Shown here: positions 17,142-26,288 of the stretch, in pieces
Numbering within the stretch: the first letter of the stretch is position 1
Layout: each line of letters opens with the position of its first letter
NCBI GenBank assembly: GCA_016124375.1
Contig: WGNV01000003.1
Location: 369,625-433,624, forward strand
Reading direction: 5' to 3'
Origin: Tepidisphaera sp.
GTDB lineage: Bacteria; Planctomycetota; Phycisphaerae; Phycisphaerales; UBA1924
Length of the DNA: 64,000 bases
Notes under the pieces: model-generated
The model's database searches: none
Seen by the model: the letters and a program-made list of their open reading frames with translations, nothing else
What the model was told of the DNA's origin: nothing
Translations under genes and position numbers: made by a program

Positions 17142-18098
17142 CTAGCGGGGTTTGCGAGCGGCGAGATCGAGGCTGGTGACGTAATCGCTTGGCTTGCTGC
17201 CCGCGGGCAGGCTCTGGAGGATTTTCAGGTAGAGAGGGTCGTGCGAATCGTGCATGGCCTCGACGTACTGGGGCTTGGAGGTGAGCACGAGGTCGGCAAG
17301 GCCCGCGGCAGCCGCCATCGCGCGGGTTTCTTCCACCAGCACCGCGCCCGCCACACAGCCGACCAGGGCCTCGAGGTCGGCTTTGATGGCTTCCGGCAGC
17401 GGGCGGAGGAGCGCGAGGTCGGAGACTGCGACGCGGCCGCCTGGCTTCAAGACGCGGGCGATCTCGCGCCAGACGGCGGGTTTGTCGGGCGAGAGGTTGA
17501 TGACGCAGTTGGAGATGACGACATCGACGCTGGCGTCGGCGACGGGAAGATGCTCGATTTCGCCCAGGCGGAACTCGATGTTGGAGAGGCCGGTGCGGGC
17601 GGTGTACGCGGGCAGGTTGCTCCGGGCGCGGCTCAGCATGTCGGGGGTCATGTCGACGCCGATGGCCTTGCCGGCGGGGCCGACTTTGGGGCCGGCGACG
17701 AAGCAGTCGAGGCCGGCACCGGCGCCGAGGTCGAGGACGACTTCGCCCGGGGCGAGAGAGGCGAGGGCGGTGGGGTTGCCGCAGGAGAGGCCGAGGTTTG
17801 CTTCGCCCGGCGCGGAGGCGAGATCGGAGGACGAATAGCCGATGGCCGCGGCGAGCTGCGCGGGAGAGAGCGTGGCGGGCCCGCAGCACCCGCCGCCGGA
17901 GGCGGGGGCGCAGCAGGCGGAGGTCGGGGCCTGGGTTGCGGGTTGAGCTTTGAGCACGGCCCAGGCGCCCGCGCGGGCGATGGCTGCGTATCCCTCACGG
18001 ATGCTGTCCCGAACCTGATCGGCGTGGGCGGCTTGTTTGGGGGCAGCGGGCGGGCAGCAGTCGGAGCCACGGCAGGACTGAGGCGTCTGGGTGCTCAT
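17142..18098 (-). CDS. arsM: Arsenite S-adenosylmethionine methyltransferase
   Basis: A 318-residue cytosolic enzyme that methylates trivalent arsenic using SAM. The SAM motif is VLDLGAGAGLDC (about 121-132). The arsenic-binding cysteines are all present: Cys106 in LSCGNP, Cys198 in ISNCVINL and Cys248 in LVGCVAG. The N-terminus is rich in Cys pairs (SDCCPP, SACCAP, GGCCG), common in bacterial ArsM. Start 18098 is preceded by AAGGAG, which settles it over an upstream in-frame Met. There is no arsR, arsB or arsC nearby, so this is a lone resistance gene. It may be cotranscribed with the prenyltransferase 45 bases downstream. Confidence 0.95.
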   Translation of the reverse strand: MSTQTPQSCRGSDCCPPAAPKQAAHADQVRDSIREGYAAIARAGAWAVLKAQPATQAPTSACCAPASGGGCCGPATLSPAQLAAAIGYSSSDLASAPGEANLGLSCGNPTALASLAPGEVVLDLGAGAGLDCFVAGPKVGPAGKAIGVDMTPDMLSRARSNLPAYTARTGLSNIEFRLGEIEHLPVADASVDVVISNCVINLSPDKPAVWREIARVLKPGGRVAVSDLALLRPLPEAIKADLEALVGCVAGAVLVEETRAMAAAAGLADLVLTSKPQYVEAMHDSHDPLYLKILQSLPAGSKPSDYVTSLDLAARKPR

Positions 18099-18214
18099 GT
18101 GGATGCTCCTTGGACCAAATACGCGGCGGGACGAGCCTTCTTCTGGTTGCGTCCTTGCGTCATCATGCAAATGTTAGCCGGAAGAGCGTCCGCGTCAATC
18201 CGGGCTGACTGGGG

Positions 18215-19000
18215 TCAGGAGGTGGGCGGGCGATCGTCCGCGGGCCTGGGTGCGCGGGGGCGCCCGCGGCGCTTGGCGTGCCGAATGATCTCGGCGGTGG
18301 CGAGGTAGACGGTGTCCTCGGCGATGGACGCCATGAGGTCGCCCACGCGTTCGAGCTCGCGCCCGGCGCGGTAGAAGAGCAAACCGATGGCAAGGTTGGC
18401 GTCGCCATTGGGCCCGCCACGCATGCTCTCGATGGTCTCTTCGAACAAACGCTTTTCGAGATTATCGATCACGCGATCGCTTTCGACGATTCTCCGGGCG
18501 GCGTCGACGTCTTCATCCAGCACGGCGCGAAGGGTGGTGTGGCAGAGGAGCGGCACGCGCTCGCCCAGCTCACGCAGCGCCGTGGGCCAGGAGGGTTCAA
18601 CTCCGCCGGCGGCGTCGGCGATCTTGCTCGCGCACTTGGCCAGCGAACTTGCATGATCAGCGACGCGCTCGACATCGGCGTTGGCCCGGAGGATGAAGGT
18701 CAGTTCGCGAAAATCGCGGGCATAGGGGGCTCGCAGGGCGAGGATCTGGTAGCACGCCTGCTCGATCGCGACCTCTTCGCTGTCGACCTGGTCGTCGCTG
18801 AGGCGGACGGCCTTGGCCCCGGCAGCGTCCATGGCGAACATGGCGGCCACTGCCCCTTCGAGCATCGAGACCGCCAGCGTGGCTTCCTTGACCAGGCGAC
18901 GCTTGAGCTGGGGGATGTTGCGGTTGATCGCGAGCCCGGACTGATCGGGGCTCGCGGGAGTTGCGGGAGTTGCGGGGTTGTGAGGAACTTGCTCGCTCAT
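18215..19000 (-). CDS. PhoU-domain phosphate signalling protein
   Basis: A 261-residue soluble protein with two PhoU three-helix bundles. Metal-binding (D/E)xxxD motifs are seen in FILRANADVERVADHA (first bundle) and GRELERVGDLMASIAED (second). PhoU proteins restrain the Pst transporter and PhoR kinase, or regulate Na/Pi cotransporters. No pst, pho or Na/Pi gene is in the window, so this copy is an orphan. It has unstructured tails: a TPATPASP repeat at the N-terminus and an arginine/proline-rich C-terminus. Start 19000 is the last Met before the conserved part with acceptable context; a 9-bp hairpin lies just upstream of it. Confidence 0.9.
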   Translation of the reverse strand: MSEQVPHNPATPATPASPDQSGLAINRNIPQLKRRLVKEATLAVSMLEGAVAAMFAMDAAGAKAVRLSDDQVDSEEVAIEQACYQILALRAPYARDFRELTFILRANADVERVADHASSLAKCASKIADAAGGVEPSWPTALRELGERVPLLCHTTLRAVLDEDVDAARRIVESDRVIDNLEKRLFEETIESMRGGPNGDANLAIGLLFYRAGRELERVGDLMASIAEDTVYLATAEIIRHAKRRGRPRAPRPADDRPPTS

Positions 19001-19379
19001 GGGGCCATCCTGCCGCCGGCCGCGACCGGAACACCGGTCGCGACAAGACCTCCTTGGGCGGGCCGCGCGGGGCACACGGCTCGCTGCCTAGCCGCCATTC
19101 TAGTGAGTTTCTCGCTCAATGCACGGGCATGTTGTAAACAAGGGAAAGAGCCCATCTGGGGAATCCGGTTGCGATGCGTTGAACCCGCAGCCCAGGGAAG
19201 GGCAAGAGTCCGATTGAGAAGATCTGGAGGAGGGCGAGGATGCGGAGGTCGGCATGGCCTGAAGCCTCGGTGTCGTGTGGCTGATCCTGCCGCTCATCGC
19301 TGGCATCGTCCCGGGCGGATGGGATCAAAGAAAGAAGGCGCCGAGGTATGCGGCGTCGAGGCGTCAAAGCGTCGCGGGA
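19001..19379. other. Intergenic region with a 9-bp hairpin
   Basis: No gene is convincing here. CGCGACCGG (19021-19029) and CCGGTCGCG (19034-19042) form a perfect stem with a 4-base loop, in the leader of the PhoU gene, 21 bases before its start. The rest shows no clear motif. Confidence 0.55.
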
Positions 19380-20126
19380 CTACGTTCCGCGCTTGTTGCC
19401 GAAGAGTTCGATGTGCAGGCGCTGGCAATATCGCCAGCCGCGGCTCATGCACACGCCCACCAGCCAGTCCGTTCGCTCGCGGCTTGGCGTCGTCACGCCC
19501 TCGGGCATCAACAGTACGTCGCCATTCGTCCAGCCTCGCAGGCCGGCAAGCAGCGTGTCGATCTCCGCGAGGTCGGGCTCGCCCGCGACGACGAACTTGA
19601 GTTGCCGCTGCGGGTGGGCGTCGATCAGCGCCTGAAGTACCTCGATGTTCACGCGGCGTTCTTCGTGGCGCGAGCGCCACGTGCCGCTCGCGTCGCGCGC
19701 GTCCCCCGGCGCTGGGGTCGAGTTGCTCAACTTCGGGCTGATGCTCATGAGGTCGCAGGCGACGGGTCTGGCGATCGTGCCCGCGGTCTCGATGGTGATG
19801 TGCATGCGATTCTCGCGAAGGCGCTCGCAGAGGGCGATGGCCGCGGGAAACAACATCGGTTCACCGCCGGTGACGACGGCGTGCCCCACGCCCGCGGCCT
19901 GGGCTTCTTTGGCAAGCTCGTCGACCGTTCGCATCGCGCCCTCGGGGCTCCAGCTCGCGTAGGGCGTGTCGCACCACGTGCAGCGCAGGTTGCACCCGCT
20001 GAAGCGCACGAACCAGCTCGGGACGCCCGTGAGCTTGCCCTCGCCCTGCAGCGAGACGAACGTCTCGGCGATGCGGGCGCGATCCGCGGCTCCGGCTGAC
20101 TCGGGGTTTTGAATCGGGAGGGTCAT
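19380..20126 (-). CDS. queE: 7-carboxy-7-deazaguanine synthase (radical SAM)
   Basis: A 248-residue radical SAM enzyme that converts 6-carboxytetrahydropterin to 7-carboxy-7-deazaguanine, the second committed step to preQ0 and queuosine. The CxxxCxxC cluster is CNLRCTWC (Cys45, Cys49, Cys52), set in the QueE signature FVSLQGEGKLTGVPSWFVRF. The SAM-binding TGGEP motif is present (AVVTGGEPMLF). A short loop around 140-155 (DARDASGTWRSRHEE) is more extended than in small QueE proteins. queC lies 88 bases upstream on the same strand, so the two probably share an operon. QueD is absent from the window. Confidence 0.95.
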   Translation of the reverse strand: MTLPIQNPESAGAADRARIAETFVSLQGEGKLTGVPSWFVRFSGCNLRCTWCDTPYASWSPEGAMRTVDELAKEAQAAGVGHAVVTGGEPMLFPAAIALCERLRENRMHITIETAGTIARPVACDLMSISPKLSNSTPAPGDARDASGTWRSRHEERRVNIEVLQALIDAHPQRQLKFVVAGEPDLAEIDTLLAGLRGWTNGDVLLMPEGVTTPSRERTDWLVGVCMSRGWRYCQRLHIELFGNKRGT

Positions 20127-20214
20127 TTACGGGCTCGCATCGCCGGCGAGGGGCTCCGCACGTTGGCTCCGCGACACGTGGCGTGCATCAACGTTGGTGC
20201 GTTCAGTTCGTTCA

Positions 20215-20958
20215 TCACTGAGACCCTCGCTCGCGCTTCGGGCTCGTGTCGGCGTATCTGGTGGTGTCGGGCACGCCCGCCGCGTGGAAGCCCGAGCGCC
20301 GCAACACGCATGAATCGCAGCGCCCGCACGCGAGATCGTCCACCGGGTCGTAGCACGAATGCGTGCTCGAAAAGTCTACACCCAGGTCCGCCCCGTGCCG
20401 GATGATCTCGGCCTTGCTCATCGCGATGAGCGGGGCGCGAACGTCAAGGGGCTTGCCCTGAACGCCCGCCTTGGTGGCGAGAGCCGCGGTGCGGGCGAAG
20501 CTCTCGATGAATTCCGGGCGGCAATCCGGGTACCCCGAGTAATCCAGCGCGTTGACGCCGATGTACAGCGCCGCCGCCCCGCGTACCTCGGCAAGCCCGG
20601 TCGCCAGCGAGAGGAACACCAGGTTCCGCGCGGGCACGTAAGTCACCGGAATCTCGGCGCTCATGCGGCGTTCGTCTCGGTCCTTGGGCACGTCGATGTC
20701 GCTGGTGAGCGCCGAGCCGCCGATGGCGCGAAGGTCGATGCCGATGATCGTGTGCGTCGCGGCGTGCAAGGTCTTCGCGACCCGCGCCGCCGCCGCGAGT
20801 TCGACCTTGTGGCGCTGGCCATAGTCAAACGAGATCGCGTGAGCCTCGAAGCCATCGCGCACCGCCCGCGCCAGGCACACGGCCGAATCCAGCCCGCCCG
20901 AGAGCAGCACGACGCACGATGGCTTGTCGCGTGCCGCGTTCTTGTGAATCGTGGTCAT
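20215..20958 (-). CDS. queC: 7-cyano-7-deazaguanine (preQ0) synthase
   Basis: A 247-residue ATP-dependent synthase that turns 7-carboxy-7-deazaguanine plus ammonia into preQ0, precursor of queuosine. The PP-loop is [13 protein letters not shown] (Ser20-Ser25), and the zinc site is Cys202, Cys211, Cys214 and Cys217 (HSCYDP...[12 protein letters not shown]). The ATG at 20958 overlaps the stop of the upstream glycosyltransferase gene by four bases (ATGA), so translation is coupled. The last ten residues, [10 protein letters not shown], and the stop codon come from a dispersed palindromic repeat (20219-20247), so the native C-terminus has been replaced or extended. queE follows. Confidence 0.95.
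   Translation of the reverse strand: MTTIHKNAARDKPSCVVLLSGGLDSAVCLARAVRDGFEAHAISFDYGQRHKVELAAAARVAKTLHAATHTIIGIDLRAIGGSALTSDIDVPKDRDERRMSAEIPVTYVPARNLVFLSLATGLAEVRGAAALYIGVNALDYSGYPDCRPEFIESFARTAALATKAGVQGKPLDVRAPLIAMSKAEIIRHGADLGVDFSSTHSCYDPVDDLACGRCDSCVLRRSGFHAAGVPDTTRYADTSPKRERGSQ
20219..20247. repeat. Palindromic repeat family A, single arm inside queC
   Basis: Identical over 29 bases to the arm at 3479-3507. It lies within the last codons of queC and supplies the adjoining stop codon. Confidence 0.88.
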
Positions 20959-22745
20959 GCGGTCGGCCCTTTCGCGTCTCGCTCGCAGGCCTGCGCCCAC
21001 ATCTCCCGCAGCGCCCCCCACCACCTCGCGGCAAACGCCCGGGGATCGCACAGTGGCGACGCGGCGATCTTGGCTCGAAGCCCGCTCCGATACGCCCCGA
21101 GGCGTGCCGCGTCGGTCGCGAGGCGCGCGGCAAGCGACACGTACTCGTCCTCGCTGTGCGCGATCAGCTCCGGCACGCCCACGTTCGTAAGCAGGCTCAC
21201 GCCCACCCGCCCCGCGTGCGTGTTGCCCGCCAGCGTGACCACCGGCACGCCCATCCACAGCGCTTCGCAGGTCGTCGTCGTGCCGTGATACGGAAAGGCG
21301 TCGAGCGCCACATCCATGCGCGAGTACAGCGCCAGGTGCTCGGCGTAGCTCTTGGTCGCGGCCATGAAGGTGAGGCGATCTTCGCCGATGTCACGAGCGG
21401 CGAACTCGGCGCGGATTCGTTCGGCCGCGCCCTTGGAGGCGAAGTCAAAGCTCTTGAGGATGAGGCGCGAGCCGGGCAGGGCTTGCAGCAGTCGCGACCA
21501 AATGCCGATAAGCCCGGCGTTGATCTTGCGGCTCGCGTTGAAGCTGCCGAACACCGGCCCGGGATGCGCCGAATCGCGCCACGGCTCGGGCGATTCAGCA
21601 TTCGGGCGATAGCACAGGAAGCACGGATCCAGGCGCCACAGCTTCTCGGTGGCGCGGGCGTCTACCTCGGGCGTCGGCGGATCGGTGAGCGAATCGACGA
21701 TGCGGTAGTCCATCTCGGCCAGGCCGGTGGTGTCCGGGTAGCCGCAGTAGGTGACCTGCACCGGCGCGGGCCGGAGCGAAAACGCCAGCAGGTTGTTCCC
21801 CAGCGTGTGGCCCGCGAGGTCGACCCCGATATCGATCTCATCGGCCCGCAGGCGCTGGGCGAGCATGATGTCGCTGAGGTTGGCGGTTTCGGCCCAGCCG
21901 TCGGCCAGGGCCCGCAGCCGCGCCGTCGTCGCGTCCGGGGTGCGGGTGTTGCAATATGCCAGCAGTTCGAACTGCGCGCGATCTCGATGCTCGAAGAGAG
22001 GCTCGGCGAAGAAGGAGACCGAGTGCTGCCGCAGATCGGGCGAGATGATCGCGACCCGCAGGCGCTTGGCAGGGTTCGTCGCTCGCGGCGGCGCGACGAC
22101 CTGGCTCTTCGGGCGGATTCGGCGCACCGTCTCGCCATAGGCCCGGTGGGCCCGGGCCAGCTCGTCGGGGTCGACGCCGTATTTGTACGTGAGCGCGTTG
22201 GGGTACCCCGCCGCCAGGGCCGGCTCGTCGGGGTGGCGCGTGAGTGCCTCGCGGGAGAACGCCGCGGCTTCGTCGATCATGCCCAGATTCAGCAGCGCCC
22301 CCGCCAGCGAGGTTTCGACCTGTGCGTCTGGCCCGTTCGCCAGCGCCGCCTTCAGGTGCGAGATGGCGCCGGGCGAGTCGTGCGCATCCATCAGCGCGTT
22401 GGCGAGCGCCAGGCGGGCCTTGTGCGACGTTGGATTCGAGGCGACCGCGCGCTCGAGCACGGCCATCGCCCCGGCTTGGTCTCGCTTGGCGGTCAGCACC
22501 ATCGACAGATTGATCAGCAGATCAACATTCGCGGGCTCCGCCTGCAGGGCTCGCTTGGCATAAAACTCGGCCTGAGGCAGCGTCCCCTTTCGCAGCAGCG
22601 AGACCGCCAGCAAGCTATTCAGCCCGGGGTCGCCCGGCGCCTTGGAAATCAGCCGCTGCGCGATCGCGATCGCGCCCTCGACATCGCCGCTCGCGAGCAT
22701 CTGCTCGGCGGCCAGCATCTTGGCAAGGATCGCATCGCGGCTCAC
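20955..22745 (-). CDS. TPR / O-GlcNAc-transferase-like (SPINDLY-type) glycosyltransferase, copy A
   Basis: A 596-residue protein with N-terminal TPR-like helical repeats (about 1-190) and a C-terminal GT41-type catalytic domain (about 225-590). The catalytic part has [53 protein letters not shown] and [20 protein letters not shown], all hallmarks of the O-GlcNAc transferase C-catalytic superfamily. Such enzymes transfer sugars to proteins in the cytoplasm. The start is a GTG at 22745 overlapping the stop of copy B (GTGA), and its own stop overlaps the queC start (ATGA). It is a diverged paralogue of copy B. Acceptor and sugar are unknown. Confidence 0.9.
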   Translation of the reverse strand: MSRDAILAKMLAAEQMLASGDVEGAIAIAQRLISKAPGDPGLNSLLAVSLLRKGTLPQAEFYAKRALQAEPANVDLLINLSMVLTAKRDQAGAMAVLERAVASNPTSHKARLALANALMDAHDSPGAISHLKAALANGPDAQVETSLAGALLNLGMIDEAAAFSREALTRHPDEPALAAGYPNALTYKYGVDPDELARAHRAYGETVRRIRPKSQVVAPPRATNPAKRLRVAIISPDLRQHSVSFFAEPLFEHRDRAQFELLAYCNTRTPDATTARLRALADGWAETANLSDIMLAQRLRADEIDIGVDLAGHTLGNNLLAFSLRPAPVQVTYCGYPDTTGLAEMDYRIVDSLTDPPTPEVDARATEKLWRLDPCFLCYRPNAESPEPWRDSAHPGPVFGSFNASRKINAGLIGIWSRLLQALPGSRLILKSFDFASKGAAERIRAEFAARDIGEDRLTFMAATKSYAEHLALYSRMDVALDAFPYHGTTTTCEALWMGVPVVTLAGNTHAGRVGVSLLTNVGVPELIAHSEDEYVSLAARLATDAARLGAYRSGLRAKIAASPLCDPRAFAARWWGALREMWAQACERDAKGPTA

Positions 22746-24523
22746 GCGTCCGCCTTCCGCGCGCAGCGTTCGCGCCACATCTGCCGCAGCCCCGCCCCAA
22801 AGCGGGCGCCAAAGCCCCGCCCGTCGCACAGCGCCGAGAGGCGGGTGCGCTCGGGGAGCGACGCGTGCAGCTCGCCGAGCCTCGGGCCGTTGCCCGCCAG
22901 TTCGCTCGCCAATCGCACATACTCGTCGCCGTCGCGCGCCACCAGGTCGCCCAGGCCCGCCGCGTTCAGCAGGCTGGCGCCGACGCGCGATCTGTGAGCC
23001 GCCCCCGCCAGCGTGACCACCGGCACGCCCATGCTGAGCGCCTCGCAGGTCGTGGTGGTGCCGTTGTAGGGGAAGCTGTCGAGTGCGATGTCGATGCCGT
23101 CGTACGCCGCCAGGTGGCGAGCGGGGTCGGGCTCGAAAGGCAGAAACACCAGCCGTGATCCATCGCCACCGGCCGCGGCGAACCGACTCAGCGTGTCGCT
23201 GCGCGACATCTCATACGTCTCGCTCTTGAGCGCCAGGCGGCTGCCGGGCGTCGCGCTCAACACCCGTGCCCATAGGCGCAGCGTCGTGTCGCTGATCTTC
23301 GCAAGGCGATTGAACGAGCCGAACACCACGCCTGCATCGCTTCGCACGCTGCGCGGCTTGGGAGCCGGAGCCGCCGCCGATGGTGAAAAGCACACAAAGC
23401 ACCCGTCCAGCCGCAGCAATCGCTCGCTCGCCCACGCGTCGGCCTCGGGCGCGTCGGTGATCGCATCGACGATCCGCCAGTCCATCGCTGCAAGGCCCGT
23501 GGTGTTCGGATATCCCAGGTACGTCGCCTGCACCGGGGCCAGGCGTCTCGCCATCGCAGGCAGTCGGTGCCGGTCGGTCCAGCCGTTACAGTCGATCAGC
23601 ACGTCGATCCTCTCGCGGCGCACCAGCGAACCCAAGTCGTCGTCGCTCAGGCGCGAGCAGTCGTGGTACACGCCCATGCGAGCGAAGTTTGAAGTGGTCT
23701 CGTCGGGCGGATTGGCCCCGAACATCGTCACGCTGAACTGCGCCGGATCGAGATTCCGAACCAGCGGCACAAGAAAAAACGCGCACGCGTGAAAACAGAA
23801 ATCACCCGACAGCAGCCCCACCCGCAGCGGCCGCTCCGGATCAAAGTCGATTTCCACTTCGAGCCGCGAACCGGCAACAGCCGCGGGCGAGCTGTTCGCC
23901 TCTCCGAGCGCCCGGTGCATCGCCAGCACCTCGGGCTGAGCTTCCGCCCCTGCGAACGCATCGCTGAACTGCGCAAGCGTGCACAGAAACTCGGTGAGGT
24001 CCTTGTCGCCCGGCAGGCGCTCGAGCCCGCGCCGGATCACGCCGATCGCCTCGTCGATGCGCCCCAGCTTCTGCAGCGCTCGCATGTACAGCCAATAGGG
24101 CTGAGGCTTGTCCGGCACCGACGCGATCGCGTGCTCGTAGGCGGCCTTCATCCCCGCGTCGTCACCCAGCGACATGCGGCAGCGCCCGAGCCCCTCGGCC
24201 GCGGCCAGCTCCGCGGGGTTCAGCTTCAAGCACCGCTCGAAGTACGGCACCGCCTGGCGAAACCGCCGCAGGTTCAGCAGAAAGTCACCCGCCTGCCATT
24301 GCGGGCGGATGTCGTTGGGTTCGAGCTTGGCCGCACGCTCCGCGAACAGCGCCGCCTGGTCGGTCTCTCCGAGCATGGCGTGCACGTGGGCCATCGCCCC
24401 CGCCACCCTGGCGTCATTGGGCGAGCGGGTGAGGGCCCGGCGCAGGGCGGCTTTGGCCTCTTCGCCCCTCCCCGCCTGCGCGTGGGCGATCGCCTGCTGA
24501 ATGGTCGCGAGGTGCTGGGTCAC
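22742..24523 (-). CDS. TPR / O-GlcNAc-transferase-like (SPINDLY-type) glycosyltransferase, copy B
   Basis: A 593-residue paralogue of the downstream gene with the same layout: TPR repeats in the first ~190 residues, then a GT41-like domain. Catalytic-domain landmarks are LRVGLLSGDFCFHACAFF, PVQATYLGYPNTTGLAAM, VVFGSFNRLAKISDTTLRLW and [18 protein letters not shown]. It is the first gene of the glycosyltransferase-glycosyltransferase-queC run and overlaps the next gene by four bases. The nuo genes immediately downstream of the window's coordinate order (24543) are on the same strand but end before it, so it may also receive read-through from them. Function beyond glycosyl transfer is not inferable. 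Confidence 0.9.
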   Translation of the reverse strand: MTQHLATIQQAIAHAQAGRGEEAKAALRRALTRSPNDARVAGAMAHVHAMLGETDQAALFAERAAKLEPNDIRPQWQAGDFLLNLRRFRQAVPYFERCLKLNPAELAAAEGLGRCRMSLGDDAGMKAAYEHAIASVPDKPQPYWLYMRALQKLGRIDEAIGVIRRGLERLPGDKDLTEFLCTLAQFSDAFAGAEAQPEVLAMHRALGEANSSPAAVAGSRLEVEIDFDPERPLRVGLLSGDFCFHACAFFLVPLVRNLDPAQFSVTMFGANPPDETTSNFARMGVYHDCSRLSDDDLGSLVRRERIDVLIDCNGWTDRHRLPAMARRLAPVQATYLGYPNTTGLAAMDWRIVDAITDAPEADAWASERLLRLDGCFVCFSPSAAAPAPKPRSVRSDAGVVFGSFNRLAKISDTTLRLWARVLSATPGSRLALKSETYEMSRSDTLSRFAAAGGDGSRLVFLPFEPDPARHLAAYDGIDIALDSFPYNGTTTTCEALSMGVPVVTLAGAAHRSRVGASLLNAAGLGDLVARDGDEYVRLASELAGNGPRLGELHASLPERTRLSALCDGRGFGARFGAGLRQMWRERCARKADA

Positions 24524-24542
24524 GGGCGATGATATCGGGGGC

Positions 24543-26288
24543 CTACCGCTTCGAAAGTCGCGGCCCGGGCGTCGCGGGCTGTGCCGGATGAGCGGCCGCC
24601 GGCGGCGCCGCGGCGCTGGTGTCGCCCGCCGGGGCCTCGGCGCTCCGCACCCGGGCGGCCTGCGTCGCCTGGTCGGTGAGGGCCGAGCCGAAGATCGCCA
24701 GCACGATCACCCCGCCCGCCGAGACCATCGCCCCCACCCGGCGCGAGAAGAACGGGGCGTGCCGGATCGCCTCGGCCCCCGCATCGGGCTTTTCAAGCAT
24801 GGGCGTGAAGGCCAGGCGGAGGTAGTAGAACGCCGCGATGGCGGAGTTCAGCGCGAGAATCACCACCAGCGGGATCTCGTTGGCCGAGATGCCCGAAGTG
24901 AACAGGGGCAGCTTGCCAAAGAACCCGAGCAACGGGGGCAGGCCCAGCAGGCTCAGGCTGCAGATGACCATCGACCAGCCGAGCTGCGGGTGCGTGGCGC
25001 ACAGACCCTTGAGGTCCGCCACGGTTTCGATCTCGCGGGGTTCGCCGTCCTTGCCGGGCGAACGCTCGAGGGCCGCCAGCACCGCGAAGGTGCCCGCGTT
25101 CATGACGCCGTAGCACAGCAAGTAGAACAGCACCGCGGCGACGCCGCTGTTGACGAACGTGCCGTCGCCGGGGCCCGCGATCACGCCCACCAGCATGTAC
25201 CCGCTGTGCGCGATCGACGAATACGCCAGAATCCGCTTGACGTTGGTCTGAAGGATCGCCAGCACGTTGCCCACCGTCATCGTGAGGGCCGCCATCACCC
25301 ACAGCGTGATGCGGAGCAGTTCCGGCAGCTGCGTGGCGCCGACCGATTGACGCAGGGGCTCCACCGGCCCCGCGCTCAGCATCGCCCCGACGCCCGACTG
25401 CCCGGGGGCGTAGGCCCAGCCCACGGTGGCCGCGAGCAGCAGGATCGAGATGAACCCCGCGGTCTTGGGGACGAACGCCAGGAACCCGCTGACCTGCGGA
25501 GCCGCGCCTTCGTACACGTCGGGCGTGTAGAAGTGCATGGGCACCGCGGCGATCTTGAACGACACGCCCAGCATCGCCAGCAGCATGCCCACCAGGGTCA
25601 GGCTGTTCAGCCCGTCATCCTGGATGTGACGCGCGATCTGGTTCAGATTGGTGCTGCCGGTGCCGCCATAGATGAACGCGAAGCCGTAAAGGAAGATGGC
25701 CGCGCCCAGCGCACCCAGGAAGAAGTACTTCACGCCCGCCTCGCGGCTCTTGTTGCGCGAGGTCGAGATCGCCACCATGATGTACGTCGGCAGGCTGGTG
25801 AGCTCCAGCGCCAGGAACAGCCACACCAGGTCGTCGGCGCTGGCGCACAGCATCAGCCCCGTGAGCGAGAACAGGAAAAACGCGTAAAACTCCGCCCGGT
25901 TCGAACGCAGCGGATCAAACCGGCGAGCACCCGAGGCGATCGCCGCCTCTTCCGCCCGGTCCACCGTCCCCGCGCACGGCAGCAGCAGGATCAGCCCCAC
26001 GATCGCGATCAGCGTCTTGGCGTACAGCGGCATCTGCGGCAGCAGCAACTGCCCGGCGCCCGGCGTCAGCCCCTTGCTGAAGCAGATGCCCGTCAGCGGG
26101 CAGATCGCCTCGCCCACCCTGGGCGTCGACGCGATTGCCATGTATCCGGCCACCACAAGGGCCAACCCAGTCACGAGCGCCGAGGCCTTGCGAGCCTGAA
26201 GCGTGCGCGACAGCCCCAGCACCATGACCACGCACGTGCCGATGAACAACGCGATCTCGGGGTACAGGAACGTCAGACGGTCGGTCAT
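24543..26288 (-). CDS. nuoN: NADH-quinone oxidoreductase subunit N
   Basis: A 581-residue antiporter-like membrane subunit of respiratory complex I, with about 14 hydrophobic helices. The conserved proton-channel features include the helix 5 Glu in FLALELTSLPTYIM and the lysines in SFKIAAVPMHFYTPDVYEGA and TNVKRILAYSSIAHSGYML. It is the last gene of the nuoJKLMN run and overlaps nuoM by four bases. It is longer than E. coli NuoN (485) because of an insert near 70-130 and an alanine/proline-rich C-terminal tail of about 35 residues that should lie outside the membrane. Confidence 0.95.
   Translation of the reverse strand: MTDRLTFLYPEIALFIGTCVVMVLGLSRTLQARKASALVTGLALVVAGYMAIASTPRVGEAICPLTGICFSKGLTPGAGQLLLPQMPLYAKTLIAIVGLILLLPCAGTVDRAEEAAIASGARRFDPLRSNRAEFYAFFLFSLTGLMLCASADDLVWLFLALELTSLPTYIMVAISTSRNKSREAGVKYFFLGALGAAIFLYGFAFIYGGTGSTNLNQIARHIQDDGLNSLTLVGMLLAMLGVSFKIAAVPMHFYTPDVYEGAAPQVSGFLAFVPKTAGFISILLLAATVGWAYAPGQSGVGAMLSAGPVEPLRQSVGATQLPELLRITLWVMAALTMTVGNVLAILQTNVKRILAYSSIAHSGYMLVGVIAGPGDGTFVNSGVAAVLFYLLCYGVMNAGTFAVLAALERSPGKDGEPREIETVADLKGLCATHPQLGWSMVICSLSLLGLPPLLGFFGKLPLFTSGISANEIPLVVILALNSAIAAFYYLRLAFTPMLEKPDAGAEAIRHAPFFSRRVGAMVSAGGVIVLAIFGSALTDQATQAARVRSAEAPAGDTSAAAPPAAAHPAQPATPGPRLSKR

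Noticed and set aside
19116..19367. Small hydrophobic open frame in the phoU-queE gap
   Set aside because: No ribosome site, arginine-rich start and no family resemblance; not distinguishable from chance.
20127..20214. preQ1 riboswitch near queC/queE
   Set aside because: The short gap does not show the preQ1 aptamer core, and the operon is led by other genes.
20955..24523. Assembly duplication explaining the two glycosyltransferases
   Set aside because: The copies are clearly diverged at the protein level and differ in length, so they are true paralogues.
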